Shown here: piece by piece, positions 16,618 to 26,055 of the stretch | How the letters are laid out: each line of letters starts with the position of its first letter | Position numbering within the stretch: the stretch's first letter is position 1 | Assembly: GCA_965221485.1 (NCBI GenBank) | Contig: OZ244893.1 | Span: 3,224,001 to 3,288,000 of the forward strand | Reading direction: 5' to 3' | DNA: 64,000 bases | DNA from: JAJEBT01 sp965221485 | GTDB taxonomy: Bacteria > Pseudomonadota > Alphaproteobacteria > MPNO01 > UBA830 | Position numbers and translations under genes: made by a program | The notes under the pieces: model-generated | The model's input: only the letters and a program-made list of their open reading frames with translations | Databases searched by the model: none | What the model was told of the DNA's origin: nothing

Positions 16618-17286
16618 ATGGTAATCGTCGGCTTGACCGGCTCGATCGGTATGGGCAAATCCACCGCAGCTTCCCTGCTGCGGTCACGGGGCCTGCCGAT
16701 TTACGACTCCGACCGGTCGGTGCATGCCTTGCTGGCACGAGGCGGCAAAGCCGTACCGAAGATCACCAGGGTATTTCCGGATGTCATCGAGGACGGGGCC
16801 GTAAATCGCAGGCGCCTGGGGGAACGTGTTTTCCGTGACGAGGATGCCTTACGAAGACTGGAAGCCATCATCCATCCGCTGGTGCGTGAAGTTCAGGACC
16901 GGTTTCTCAAGCGCTGCGCCGCCAGGAGGGAAGAGGTTGTTATCCTTGATATTCCCTTGCTGTTCGAACTTGGACTCGACGCGCGCTGCGACCTGACGAT
17001 CGTAGTGACGGCGCCAGCGTTCCTGCAGGCCGCCAGGGTCCTCGCGCGGCCCGGAATGACACGGCAGAAGTTAGATGGCATTCTTTCCCGCCAGATACCC
17101 GATGCGGAAAAACGAAGACGGTGCGATTTCGTCGTTCAGACAGGGGCGGGGAAACGGCCGACCCTGTTGCAGCTCACCAGAATTGCAAGAGTTGCATCAG
17201 ACCTGGCGCCGCGGCGCTGGCCGCCCAATCGCTATGCGGAAAAGGTTTGCGCCGGAGGGGGGCGTGATGCGCGAAATCGTTCTTGA
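16618..17286 (+). CDS. coaE: Dephospho-CoA kinase
   Basis: CoaE phosphorylates the 3' hydroxyl of dephospho-CoA, the last step of coenzyme A synthesis. The P-loop GLTGSIGMGKST is at 5-16, followed by the family motif YDSDRSVH, and VILDIPLLFE lies near residue 110. The protein is 222 residues; the C-terminal extension is slightly longer than in E. coli. Its 3' end overlaps dnaQ by 20 bases, within the ppsR-maf-aroE-coaE-dnaQ run that is conserved near the origin of many Alphaproteobacteria. Confidence 0.95.
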   Translation: MVIVGLTGSIGMGKSTAASLLRSRGLPIYDSDRSVHALLARGGKAVPKITRVFPDVIEDGAVNRRRLGERVFRDEDALRRLEAIIHPLVREVQDRFLKRCAARREEVVILDIPLLFELGLDARCDLTIVVTAPAFLQAARVLARPGMTRQKLDGILSRQIPDAEKRRRCDFVVQTGAGKRPTLLQLTRIARVASDLAPRRWPPNRYAEKVCAGGGRDARNRS

Positions 17287-17998
17287 TACGGAGACAACCG
17301 GACTCAGCCCCGAGGAGGGCCACCGGGTGGTGGAAGTCGGTTGCGTTGAACTGTTGAATCATATTCCCACCGGCAAGACCTGGCACCGGTATGTGAATCC
17401 GGAACGGTCCATGCCTGCGGAAGCCCTGGCCATTCATGGGCTCACCGAAGACTTTCTGCGCAAGTACCCGGTCTTCGCCGATATTTTCCAGGACTTTCTT
17501 GATTTTATAGGCGAGTCCCGGCTGATTATTCACAATGCCGGATTTGACCTCGGTTTTCTCAATGCTGAACTGGTTCGCGCCGGTCAGCCGCGTCTGGAAG
17601 CCGGGAGGACCCTCGATACCGTCATGCTGGCGAGGAAAAAATTTCCGGGGGCGCCGGCCAATCTTGACGATTTATGTCGGCGGTTCGACATCGACAATTC
17701 TGAACGGACCCAGCACGGGGCCCTTCTTGATGCGACACTCCTCGCCGAGGTTTATCTGGAACTGCAGGGTGGCCGGCAAACCAGGATGGACTTGCTTCCT
17801 GTCAATCCGGTGAACAGGTCCGAGGCGGACACGCGCCATCCAATGAGGGAAAGGCGGGCGCCTCGCCCGCCACGACCTCATGCGGCTTCCCCGGAGGAAG
17901 CAACGGCTCACATCGCGTTTGTTACGGGCAAGATCGAGAATGCAGTCTGGAACCAGATGAAGGGCTTCGGAGACAAGGATGGGATACGGACGTCCTGA
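17267..17998 (+). CDS. dnaQ: DNA polymerase III epsilon subunit (3'-5' proofreading exonuclease)
   Basis: DnaQ is the proofreading exonuclease of the replicative polymerase. All three Exo motifs are present: ExoI DTETTG with Asp7 and Glu9, ExoII HNAGFD with Asp94, and ExoIII HGALLDA with His150 and Asp155, placing it in the DEDDh class. The C-terminal 70 residues are proline- and arginine-rich and probably serve as the linker to the alpha subunit. A strong GGAGG run just before the ATG at 17267 fixes the start, although the frame is open further upstream. Confidence 0.96.
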   Translation: MREIVLDTETTGLSPEEGHRVVEVGCVELLNHIPTGKTWHRYVNPERSMPAEALAIHGLTEDFLRKYPVFADIFQDFLDFIGESRLIIHNAGFDLGFLNAELVRAGQPRLEAGRTLDTVMLARKKFPGAPANLDDLCRRFDIDNSERTQHGALLDATLLAEVYLELQGGRQTRMDLLPVNPVNRSEADTRHPMRERRAPRPPRPHAASPEEATAHIAFVTGKIENAVWNQMKGFGDKDGIRTS

Positions 17999-18033
17999 AA
18001 GGCCATCCGCGACACCGGCAGCGTTCGTTCATT

Positions 18034-18534
18034 CTATTCCGCGCCGTTACTGGCAGCTTTCCTCTCCGCTTCCTGGCGAAAGTAAAGCGCCGCAAAGTCG
18101 ATCGGATCGATCATCAGGGGCAGGAAACCGCCATCCCGGACCACATTGGCGATGATTGACCGCGCGAAGGGAAACAGGTGTCTTGGTGCCTCGATCATGA
18201 GAAGAGGCCGGATATCCTCGCCGGTCGGGCTGCTGGCGTGGAACAAGCCCCCATAAAGCAGTTCGACTATAAAGACAGTCCGTTCCTCGGCTGTGGCCTC
18301 GGCGCGAAGGGCCAGGGTCACCTGATAGAGATCGTTTTCCAGAGGTTCCGTATCGGTCCTGACCTCTATGGATACGTTGGGATTGTCCTTCAGCGCGGCG
18401 GCTGCGCCCGGCCCGAACGGATTCTCGAACGACAGATCGCGGATATATTGTTCTCCGATCCTGAAAACCAGGCCTGGGCTTTCCTCACCGGCGGCAGCAC
18501 CGTTTCCGTTGGTCACATTGGAGTCATCGTTCAT
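18034..18534 (-). CDS. secB: Protein-export chaperone SecB
   Basis: SecB holds precursor proteins unfolded and delivers them to SecA. The 166-residue protein has the core YIRDLSFENPFGP near residue 30 and the C-terminal RHLFPFARSIIANVVRDGGFLPLMIDPIDF, both family hallmarks. The N-terminal 20 residues are Asn/Gly/Ala-rich and likely disordered. It converges on dnaQ with a 35-base gap; the dnaQ-secB tail-to-tail pair is common beside the alphaproteobacterial origin cluster. Confidence 0.96.
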   Translation of the reverse strand: MNDDSNVTNGNGAAAGEESPGLVFRIGEQYIRDLSFENPFGPGAAAALKDNPNVSIEVRTDTEPLENDLYQVTLALRAEATAEERTVFIVELLYGGLFHASSPTGEDIRPLLMIEAPRHLFPFARSIIANVVRDGGFLPLMIDPIDFAALYFRQEAERKAASNGAE

Positions 18535-18665
18535 GGGAAGGTCTCACTGTTTGGGGCCTGTTATCATGGATGGTCCCTGCGGACAACTGGCTGCAGTGCG
18601 GGCAAGGGTGCGCGACAGCGCGACACAGAGTCCCGTCGGCCCCGGTCCTGAACGCACGCGCGAGC

Positions 18666-20339
18666 CTATCCTCGATCCACAAATTTCGCGAAACTGTCCC
18701 GGAGCCCCACCGTCCGGTTGAAAACGAGATGGTTTTCGCTGGATCGGGGATCGGTGCAAAAATAACCGAGCCTCTCGAACTGCACGGTCTGGTCCGGGGC
18801 GAGGTTGGAAAGTGCCGGCTCCAACTTGCAGCCGGAAAGAACTTGCAGGGATGACGGGTTCAGGACCGATAGGAAATCCATATCGGGATCTGCCTTCGTG
18901 AACAACGGCTCAAAGAGACGGACCTCGGCGGAAACTGCCCGCGGGCAGGAAACCCAGTGCAGAGTGCCCCGGACCTTGCGCCCGTCCGGAGCCATACCAC
19001 CCCGGCTTTCCGGATCGTGGCGACATCGGATTTCCGCAATTTCGCCATCACGGTTCCGGATCACATCAGTGCAGGTGACGATATAGGCGCCGCGTAAACG
19101 GACTTCCCGGCCGGGAGCCAGCCGGTAATATTTGCGGGGCGGGTTTTCCATGAAATCGTCTTCCTCGATGTAGATTTCCCGGGAAAACGGAACCGGGCGG
19201 GTCCCCGCGCCGGAATTTCTGGGATCGTTGGCAATATCCAGCTCTTCGATCCGGTCTTCAGGATATGTTTCGATCACCACCTTGAGGGGGTTGAGAACAC
19301 CCATCCGCCGTATCGCGGTTTCATTCAGGGTTTCCCGGATACAGTGATCGAGCAAAGCGGCCTCCACCCGCCCTTCTGATTTCGAGATGGCCAATCTGCC
19401 AATAAAATTCCGAAGTGCCTGAGGAGGAATTCCACGTCGGCGAAATCCGGCCAGGGTCGGCATCCGGGGATCATCCCAGCCGCAGACATGGCCGCCCTCC
19501 ACGAGTTGTCCGAGGCGTCGCTTTGAAAGGACCGCATGGCTGACTTCAAGGCGGGCAAATTCGTATTGCCGTGGCTGGCACGGAGCGGGAACACGGTCCA
19601 GAAGCCAGTCATACAGTGGGCGGTGATCCTCGAATTCCAGCGTGCAAAGGGAATGGGTCACGCCTTCAATGGCGTCCGTCTGTCCATGGGCAAAATCATA
19701 GGTGGGATAGATGCACCAGTCGTTTCCGGTTCGGGGATGGGGTGCATGCAGGATACGGTAGAGCACCGGATCACGAAGGTTCATATTTCCGGAGGCCATG
19801 TTGATTCGGGCCCGCAGGACCTTTTCTCCGTCACCATAATCACCGGCTCGCATGGCGCGGAACAGCGCCAGGTTTGCCTCGACGCTGCGGTCCCGGCAGG
19901 GACTTGGAAGGCCGGGTTCGGTCAGGGTTCCCCGGGTCCGCCGGATTTCGTCCGCCGACTGGTCATCGACATAGGCGTCACCATTGCGAATGAGGTGTTC
20001 GGCCCATTCATAGAGTTGCTCGAAATTGTCAGATGCATACCGGATCTCGCCGGTCCATGTGAAACCGAGCCATTTCAGGTCCCTTATGATTGCATCAATG
20101 TACTTCTGATCCTCGGTGACCGGATTGGTATCATCGAACCGTAGATTGCACGATCCCCCGAATTCCTCTGCCACTCCGAAGTTCAGACAGATCGATTTGG
20201 CATGTCCAATGTGAAGATAGCCGTTCGGCTCCGGAGGGAAGCGGGTGATGATTGGTCCGGTCTGGCCCGCCGCCAGATCGGCCCTGATCTGGTCGCGGAT
20301 AAAGTCCCGCGGCGGTCCGCTGTTTTCAGTGTCCGACAT
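18666..20339 (-). CDS. glnS: Glutaminyl-tRNA synthetase
   Basis: GlnRS charges tRNA-Gln directly with glutamine. The class I HIGH motif is in PPEPNGYLHIGHAKS (HIGH at 43-46), and the KMSKS equivalent is VLSKRR near residue 268, the GlnRS version. The acceptor-binding segment IYPTYDFAHGQTDAIEGVTHSLCTLEFEDHR separates it from GluRS. Length (557) and the C-terminal anticodon-binding beta-barrels are as in E. coli GlnRS. Many Alphaproteobacteria lack glnS and use the GatCAB transamidation route instead, so its presence here is notable. It is divergent from ppk. Confidence 0.95.
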   Translation of the reverse strand: MSDTENSGPPRDFIRDQIRADLAAGQTGPIITRFPPEPNGYLHIGHAKSICLNFGVAEEFGGSCNLRFDDTNPVTEDQKYIDAIIRDLKWLGFTWTGEIRYASDNFEQLYEWAEHLIRNGDAYVDDQSADEIRRTRGTLTEPGLPSPCRDRSVEANLALFRAMRAGDYGDGEKVLRARINMASGNMNLRDPVLYRILHAPHPRTGNDWCIYPTYDFAHGQTDAIEGVTHSLCTLEFEDHRPLYDWLLDRVPAPCQPRQYEFARLEVSHAVLSKRRLGQLVEGGHVCGWDDPRMPTLAGFRRRGIPPQALRNFIGRLAISKSEGRVEAALLDHCIRETLNETAIRRMGVLNPLKVVIETYPEDRIEELDIANDPRNSGAGTRPVPFSREIYIEEDDFMENPPRKYYRLAPGREVRLRGAYIVTCTDVIRNRDGEIAEIRCRHDPESRGGMAPDGRKVRGTLHWVSCPRAVSAEVRLFEPLFTKADPDMDFLSVLNPSSLQVLSGCKLEPALSNLAPDQTVQFERLGYFCTDPRSSENHLVFNRTVGLRDSFAKFVDRG

Positions 20340-20421
20340 GTTGATCAGGTTCCCATCCGCTGAGAGGCCCGTAATAGCATGACTGCGAACCCGAACTAAG
20401 GCCTTCCGGGCCGTTTTGGCA

Positions 20422-20449
20422 TTTGGCAGCGCACGGGGATTGGTATAGT
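20422..20449 (+). promoter_or_regulatory. Candidate ppk promoter
   Basis: TTTGGC (20422-20427) and TATAGT (20444-20449) are spaced by 16 bases upstream of ppk, in the glnS-ppk divergent gap. The -10 is a good match and the -35 is weak. No Pho box was seen. Confidence 0.35.
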
Positions 20450-20477
20450 CATGGATTTCGGGTGAGCAGATGGGATC

Positions 20478-22652
20478 ATGGAGATGCAGAAACCGGCAGA
20501 AACGGTGCAGAACATGACGGATTCTGCCCCTTGCGGCCAGGGAATGACGGAATCACCGGATCGCTTTATCAATCGCGAGGTTTCGTGGCTGCAGTTCAAT
20601 GAGCGGGTCCTGGAGGAAGCACGAAATCCGAAACATCCCTTGCTGGAACGGGTCCGGTTCCTCTCCATCTCGGACAACAACCTGAACGAGTTCTACGCCG
20701 TGCGGGTTGCCGGCCTCAAGGGGCAGATGAAAGCCGGGGTAACGGCGCTCAGTGCAGACGGGTTGACAGCGGTTCAGCAGCTGCGGGAGATCCGGGAGCA
20801 TGCCGGGCCCCTGATGACGCGCCAGCAGCAGGTGTGGGAGGAACTGCAGCTTCTTCTTGCCGATGAGGGGATTTTCATTGTCGGTGCGGACGAGTTGGGC
20901 GAAGAGGAACAGCCATGGGTCCGGACGCATTTCATAAACCAGGTCTTGCCGGTCCTGACTCCGGTTGCCATCGATCCGGCCCATCCGTTTCCGTTCATTC
21001 CGAACTTTGGTTTCACCATGGCGCTGATGATGGTGCGACCGGAGGACAATCAACACCTGATCGGTCTGATTTCCATCCCGCACAGTCTGCCCAGATTTAT
21101 TCGCCTTCCCGGGGATCAGGATCGATACCTGACTATCGAGACTCTCATTTCGCTGTTTCTGAACGAATTGTTCCCGAGTTTTCAGTTCCTTCATCATGGA
21201 GTGTTCCAGATCATCCGGGACAGTGATATCGAGGTCGAGGAGGAAGCGGAAGACCTGGTTCGCCTCTATGAAGCGGCACTGAGGGAACGCCGCAGGGGGT
21301 CCGTGATAAGACTCGTCATGGATGTCAACCTTCCTGACGAATTGAAGGGGTTCCTTCTTGCCCGGCTGGGTGTGGACGAACAGGATGTGATCAGCATTCC
21401 CGGCCTGATTTCGATGGTAGATGTCAATCAGGTCATCGATGATGATCGCGTTGACCTGCTGTTCCCGCAATTTCGCGCACGTTTTCCCGAACGGATACGT
21501 GATTATGATGATGATTGCTTCGCGGCTATCCGGGAGAAAGACATTCTCGTCCATCATCCCTATGAGAGTTTTGATGTTGTTGTGCAGTTTGTCCGTCAGG
21601 CGGCCTCCGATCCGAACGTTGTCGCGATCAAGCAGACACTTTACCGCACCAGTGATGATTCCCCGATTGTGGCGGCGTTGATCGGTGCGGCCGAAGCAGG
21701 CAAGTCAGTGACGGCACTTGTCGAGGTCAAGGCTCGTTTTGATGAGGAGCGCAACATCCGCTGGGCGCGAGACCTGGAGCGTGCCGGGGTCCAGGTGGCT
21801 TACGGGTTCGTGCGCCTCAAGACCCATGCCAAGGTTTCACTCGTCGTGCGCAGCGAGCGGGAGGGTTTGCGGTCGTATGTCCATTACGGTACCGGAAACT
21901 ATCACCCGATCACCGCCAAGACATATACCGATCTCTCGTTCTTCACCTGCGATCCGTCCTTCTGCCGGGATGCCGCGGCGCTCTTCAACTACATGACCGG
22001 ATCAGCGCCGCCAGCCCGGCTGGAGCAGATTGCGATATCTCCGATAAACCTGCGCGAAGTCCTCGCTGTTCATATTGATAATGAAATCGCGAATGCCCGG
22101 GCCGGCCGGCCGGCCGGAATTCTGGTAAAGCTCAACTCTCTCGTCGATCCCGACGTCATTGATCACCTTTACAAGGCTTCCGGTTCCGGTGTTCCGATCG
22201 ATCTGGTTGTTCGCGGCATTTGCTGCCTGCGTCCGGGGCTCCCGGGCCTTTCGGAAAACATTCGTGTTCGCAGCATCGTCGGAAGATTTCTGGAGCACAG
22301 TCGAATCGTATGTTTTGCCTCGGGACGACCCCTGCCGTCGCGTGATGCGAAAGTCTTCATTTCCTCGGCTGACTGGATGCCCCGGAATCTGGACCGGCGC
22401 GTCGAGACATTGATCCCGATCACGAACCGCACGGTTCACCGTCAGATCCTGGACCGCATCATGGGCGCCAATCTCAGGGATGATACCCAGTCATGGACTC
22501 TGGAGCCTGATGGCGCATACAGGCGTGCAGAAGCGGGCAAATCACCGTTTTCTGCGCATGAGTATTTCATGACGAATCCGAGCCTGTCAGGCCGCGGCAG
22601 TGCGCTCAAGAGGCAGCGCCAGTTTGAAGGAGAGCAGGATCCGGTCGGTTAG
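20478..22652 (+). CDS. ppk: Polyphosphate kinase 1
   Basis: PPK1 reversibly polymerises the gamma phosphate of ATP into polyphosphate. The 724-residue protein begins its N domain with FINREVSWLQFNERVLEEA near residue 30. The autophosphorylated histidine is in LKTHAKVSLVV at about residue 450, and the CHYGTGNYH-like segment YVHYGTGNYH follows. A C-terminal SADWMPRNLDRRVE completes the catalytic domain. A 25-residue N-terminal extension precedes homology; the ATG at 20544 is an alternative start. The exopolyphosphatase gene follows after 48 bases, a common pairing for polyphosphate turnover. Confidence 0.95.
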   Translation: MEMQKPAETVQNMTDSAPCGQGMTESPDRFINREVSWLQFNERVLEEARNPKHPLLERVRFLSISDNNLNEFYAVRVAGLKGQMKAGVTALSADGLTAVQQLREIREHAGPLMTRQQQVWEELQLLLADEGIFIVGADELGEEEQPWVRTHFINQVLPVLTPVAIDPAHPFPFIPNFGFTMALMMVRPEDNQHLIGLISIPHSLPRFIRLPGDQDRYLTIETLISLFLNELFPSFQFLHHGVFQIIRDSDIEVEEEAEDLVRLYEAALRERRRGSVIRLVMDVNLPDELKGFLLARLGVDEQDVISIPGLISMVDVNQVIDDDRVDLLFPQFRARFPERIRDYDDDCFAAIREKDILVHHPYESFDVVVQFVRQAASDPNVVAIKQTLYRTSDDSPIVAALIGAAEAGKSVTALVEVKARFDEERNIRWARDLERAGVQVAYGFVRLKTHAKVSLVVRSEREGLRSYVHYGTGNYHPITAKTYTDLSFFTCDPSFCRDAAALFNYMTGSAPPARLEQIAISPINLREVLAVHIDNEIANARAGRPAGILVKLNSLVDPDVIDHLYKASGSGVPIDLVVRGICCLRPGLPGLSENIRVRSIVGRFLEHSRIVCFASGRPLPSRDAKVFISSADWMPRNLDRRVETLIPITNRTVHRQILDRIMGANLRDDTQSWTLEPDGAYRRAEAGKSPFSAHEYFMTNPSLSGRGSALKRQRQFEGEQDPVG

Positions 22653-22700
22653 GGTGCCGGCGCCGTCCTTCTTCGATCCTGTGGAGACAATCGTATTTCC

Positions 22701-24215
22701 TTGGTTCTGAACGATCACCTGGATACCTTCGCGGTTATCGATATCGGCTCCAATTCGATCCGGCTGGTCATCTTTGATGTCACGGATGGTTATCCACACC
22801 CCCTTTACAACGAACGTGTGTTCTGTGCGCTGGGCTCGGGAGTCGGGGCCGACGGCTCCCTGCCGAAGGACTCGATCGAAATGGCCTTGTCGGCGATCGA
22901 GCGGCTGGTTCATGTCGCCCGCATATCCGGTGCAAAAAGGCTTGAGGCCTTTGCAACCTCTGCGGTCCGCGATGCCGTCAATGGCGATCTGCTACTCTCC
23001 GCAATTCGGGAAAGGACCCAATGTCCCGTTGCTGTCCTGGCCGGCGAAGACGAGGCGCGGCTCGCCGCGGAGGCAGTGGTGCTCGGGCTGCACCTGCGCA
23101 ACGGTATAGTCGCAGATCTCGGAGGCGGCAGCCTCGAACTCGCGAGAATTGGAAAGGGAAAGATACGCGACATGGCGTCCCTGCCCCTGGGAACCATCCG
23201 TCTGATGGCGAAAACGCGGAACCACAACGAGCATATGGCCAGGGAAGTCAGTGAACAGCTGGGCTCCTTGAGCCGGTTTTTCAAATCCGGAAACCCGACG
23301 CTGATTCTCGTGGGCGGCGCATGGCGCGCCCTGGCCCGGCTCATCATGGGGAGCAATGATCATCCGCTGAAGATCATTCATGGTTACGGTACATCCGTTG
23401 AAACGGCGCAAGGTATCGCCCGACATCTTGTGACGCTGGACGACGCCGGATGTGCCAGTCTTCCGGCCTCGATAGCCAAACGGCGAACGACCATGCCGGC
23501 AACCGGACTGATCCTGCTGAATTTGTTGGACCGGTTGCAGGTTCGGAGGCTGATGTTCTCTGGCGTCGGTGTTCGCGAAGGTTATGTGCGCGCGAGACTG
23601 TCGCCGCGGTCAGCCGGAGAAGATCCGCTTCTGGTGGGGGCCCGGGCCCTGGCGCGCCGGGAGGGTCGGTACGGAGACACGACCGAGCCCCTCATGACAT
23701 GGCTGGAGCCCTTGTTCCCGGGGGAAAAGGCCGGGACCCGCCGTGTCCATGCGGCGGTTTGCGCGTTGTCCGACGTGGCGTGGCGTGAACATCCCGATTA
23801 CAGGGCGAGCCAGGCGTTCGAACGCTTCCTGCATCACCCGCTGCCTGGCATCAGGCATCCGGAAAGAGTTTTCATTGCCTCGGCGCTGCATACACGGTAT
23901 GGCGGAAAAAGCGATGATACCCGTCGCCTTCTGTACTCCGGACTGCTTTCGCGCCGCGCGATGAGGCGGGCGGAAATCCTGGGGCACGCCCTGCATCTGG
24001 CCTACCGGATTTCGGCCGGACACCCGGCCTTGCTGGGCCGATCGGACCTGAGGGTTCGCAATCGGAGACTGTCGCTCAGCCTCCCGAACGACGGAACCGC
24101 GCCCCATCTCTCCCGGGTCGAGCGAATCTTCAGGCGTTTGTGCAATGCCCGACAGCATCGGCCGGGGACCATCACGATCCGGGGTACCGCCCGACAGGAA
24201 GGTCCGGACCCCTAG
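22701..24215 (+). CDS. ppx: Ppx/GppA family exopolyphosphatase
   Basis: This protein of about 504 residues releases phosphate from polyphosphate or hydrolyses pppGpp. The actin-like ATPase phosphate-1 motif IDIGSNSIRLVIFD is at the N-terminus and the second loop DLGGGSLEL lies near residue 140. A C-terminal HD-like helical region follows, as in the long Ppx forms. The apparent start is TTG, with GGAG 14 bases upstream, so the exact start is uncertain. Coupling to ppk supports a role in polyphosphate turnover over a pure GppA role. Confidence 0.9.
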   Translation: MVLNDHLDTFAVIDIGSNSIRLVIFDVTDGYPHPLYNERVFCALGSGVGADGSLPKDSIEMALSAIERLVHVARISGAKRLEAFATSAVRDAVNGDLLLSAIRERTQCPVAVLAGEDEARLAAEAVVLGLHLRNGIVADLGGGSLELARIGKGKIRDMASLPLGTIRLMAKTRNHNEHMAREVSEQLGSLSRFFKSGNPTLILVGGAWRALARLIMGSNDHPLKIIHGYGTSVETAQGIARHLVTLDDAGCASLPASIAKRRTTMPATGLILLNLLDRLQVRRLMFSGVGVREGYVRARLSPRSAGEDPLLVGARALARREGRYGDTTEPLMTWLEPLFPGEKAGTRRVHAAVCALSDVAWREHPDYRASQAFERFLHHPLPGIRHPERVFIASALHTRYGGKSDDTRRLLYSGLLSRRAMRRAEILGHALHLAYRISAGHPALLGRSDLRVRNRRLSLSLPNDGTAPHLSRVERIFRRLCNARQHRPGTITIRGTARQEGPDP

Positions 24216-24364
24216 GCCGGACATTCGCGCGGCGCCGGCATCCATAAGTTCCTGCAAGCACCTTGCGGCGAAGTGTGCGCAGCAAGACCCGGTATTGCCG
24301 CATAACCATTCGCGCGTGCCTCCTGATCCGGGAATAGGCACCGCGTCGGGACAGGGAGATCGAG

Positions 24365-25252
24365 GTGCGGATCTTCAGGGCCGGGCCCGTGGCAGGCATC
24401 TTCTGGATGTGCCTGGCGACTTTGATCAGCTCGATTGCCGGCGGCATGGTTCGTGCGCTCGAGGGCGAAATTCCGGCGTATGTGCTGGTGTTGTGCAGGA
24501 ATGCTGTGGCCCTCGCTGTTCTGATCCCCGTAGTTCAGCGGATGCAGATCGGTTTGCCCCACCGGAGCCAGGCCACAACCTATGTGTTTCGCGTCCTGTT
24601 TACCTTTGCTGGCATGGCACTGCTCTTTTTTGCCCTCGGCCGCATGCCCATTGCTGATGTTTATGCGCTGCAGTACACGGTTCCCCTGTTTACCATTCTG
24701 CTTGCGGTCCTCATTCTGAAACAGAAGGCGGGTGTTCACGGCTGGGCCGCCTGCGTTCTCGGGTTTGCCGGAGCCCTGATCGTCATGCGGCCGGGCCTCA
24801 TTGAAATCACCGCGGCATCAGCCGCTGCGATCGGCTGCGCGGTCATGTATGCCGGCTCGAATACAACCATCAAGCTCTTGGCTCAACGTGACAGCCCGGA
24901 GGCCATTACGTTCTGGACCAACCTTTTCATGCTTCCGCTGTCTGCGATATTGGCCGCAATGTTCTGGGTCTCGCCATCCATGGCACAGTGGCCGCTGGTG
25001 ATCGGCGTTGCCATTGTCAGTGCGCTTGGCGGCTATTGCTTTACACGTTCGGTTTCGGCAGCCGATGCCCGTGTTGTTCAACCTTTCCAGTTTTCGCGAA
25101 TGATCTTCGCCACAGCCATCGGCTTCCTCATGTTTTCGGAGCTTCCGGATTTCTGGACCTGGGTTGGAGCCGGTGTGATCTTCGGCGCGTCCTATTACGT
25201 GGTCTGGTACGAGGGGAGGGCCCGCCGCCGCGCTCCAGCGTCGGGCAGTTGA
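24365..25252 (+). CDS. DMT superfamily (EamA) inner-membrane transporter
   Basis: The 295-residue protein has ten predicted transmembrane segments arranged as two EamA repeats, the fold of drug/metabolite exporters. Repeat one ends with FALGRMPIADVYALQYTVPLF, and repeat two includes LGGYCFTRSVSAADARVVQPFQF, both typical of the group. The GTG at 24365 is the start, with GGGAG six bases upstream. The substrate cannot be inferred. The 149-base gap before it holds no visible gene. It converges on pyrE. Confidence 0.88.
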   Translation: MRIFRAGPVAGIFWMCLATLISSIAGGMVRALEGEIPAYVLVLCRNAVALAVLIPVVQRMQIGLPHRSQATTYVFRVLFTFAGMALLFFALGRMPIADVYALQYTVPLFTILLAVLILKQKAGVHGWAACVLGFAGALIVMRPGLIEITAASAAAIGCAVMYAGSNTTIKLLAQRDSPEAITFWTNLFMLPLSAILAAMFWVSPSMAQWPLVIGVAIVSALGGYCFTRSVSAADARVVQPFQFSRMIFATAIGFLMFSELPDFWTWVGAGVIFGASYYVVWYEGRARRRAPASGS

Positions 25253-25272
25253 CATCACGATCTCCGTGTTTT

Positions 25273-25293
25273 GCCGGCTGTGTCTTCGCCGGC
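25273..25293. terminator. Weak hairpin between converging DMT transporter and pyrE genes
   Basis: GCCGGC pairs with GCCGGC around a nine-base loop in the 50-base convergent gap. No T run follows on either strand, so the terminator call is tentative. Confidence 0.3.
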
Positions 25294-25302
25294 CTTCATC
25301 GA

Positions 25303-25998
25303 CTAAAGGGAGAGTTTTGATATTCCGCCGTGGTTTCCGGACCAGGCCAGAGGGTCCTCGAGGAAGGCCTCGACTTCCTCCAGGGTCTCGACATCGAAAT
25401 AGCCGTGTTGCTTGCTGACCTTGAGGACATCCCACCAGGTTGCCAGGAAGTGAAGTTGAAGATCGTGCCTGATCAGTGTCTCGCGGGTTTGCGGAAAGAT
25501 GTCGTAATAGAAAATGACGAGCGTGTCGTTGACGACGGCGCCCGCCCGCCTAAGGGCTTCGCAGAAATTGATCTTGCTGCCACCGTCCGTGGTCAGGTCT
25601 TCAACCAGCAGCACTCTCTGCCCGTCCACAAGATCGCCTTCGATCTGGGCATCGCGACCAAAGCCTTTCGGTTTCTTGCGCACATATTGCATGGGCAGGG
25701 CGAGTTTTTCGGCCAGGAAGGCGGCGAACGGTATGCCGGCGGTTTCGCCGCCGGCAATGGCATCAAACTGTTCGAAACCGATGCGGCGAAGCACGATCGA
25801 AGCTGCAAAATCCATCAGGGTTGAACGAATTCTCGGATAGGAAATCAGCTTGCGGCAGTCGATATACACGGGGCTCGCAAGGCCTGAGGTGAAGCGGTAG
25901 GGTTGATCGGCACGGAAATTGACAGCATCGATCTCGACCAGCATACGGGCGGTCATCTCTGCAATCAGTTCTGCGTCGGGGAAGGTGTTTGAGAACAT
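25303..25998 (-). CDS. pyrE: Orotate phosphoribosyltransferase
   Basis: PyrE joins orotate and PRPP to orotidine monophosphate. The PRPP-binding signature VLLVEDLTTDGGSK is at 129-142, and the catalytic-loop lysines are in YVRKKPKGFG near 105-114. The protein is 231 residues. It lies at the end of a minus-strand group with an M20 N-carbamoyl-type hydrolase, pyrD and pyrK, separated from the hydrolase by 57 bases. The context indicates pyrimidine synthesis or orotate salvage. Confidence 0.95.
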   Translation of the reverse strand: MFSNTFPDAELIAEMTARMLVEIDAVNFRADQPYRFTSGLASPVYIDCRKLISYPRIRSTLMDFAASIVLRRIGFEQFDAIAGGETAGIPFAAFLAEKLALPMQYVRKKPKGFGRDAQIEGDLVDGQRVLLVEDLTTDGGSKINFCEALRRAGAVVNDTLVIFYYDIFPQTRETLIRHDLQLHFLATWWDVLKVSKQHGYFDVETLEEVEAFLEDPLAWSGNHGGISKLSL

Positions 25999-26055
25999 GG
26001 GAACAATCCTTCGGGACCGGCAGGGAACGACGGGGCCGCATCCTGCGTCGAATCC

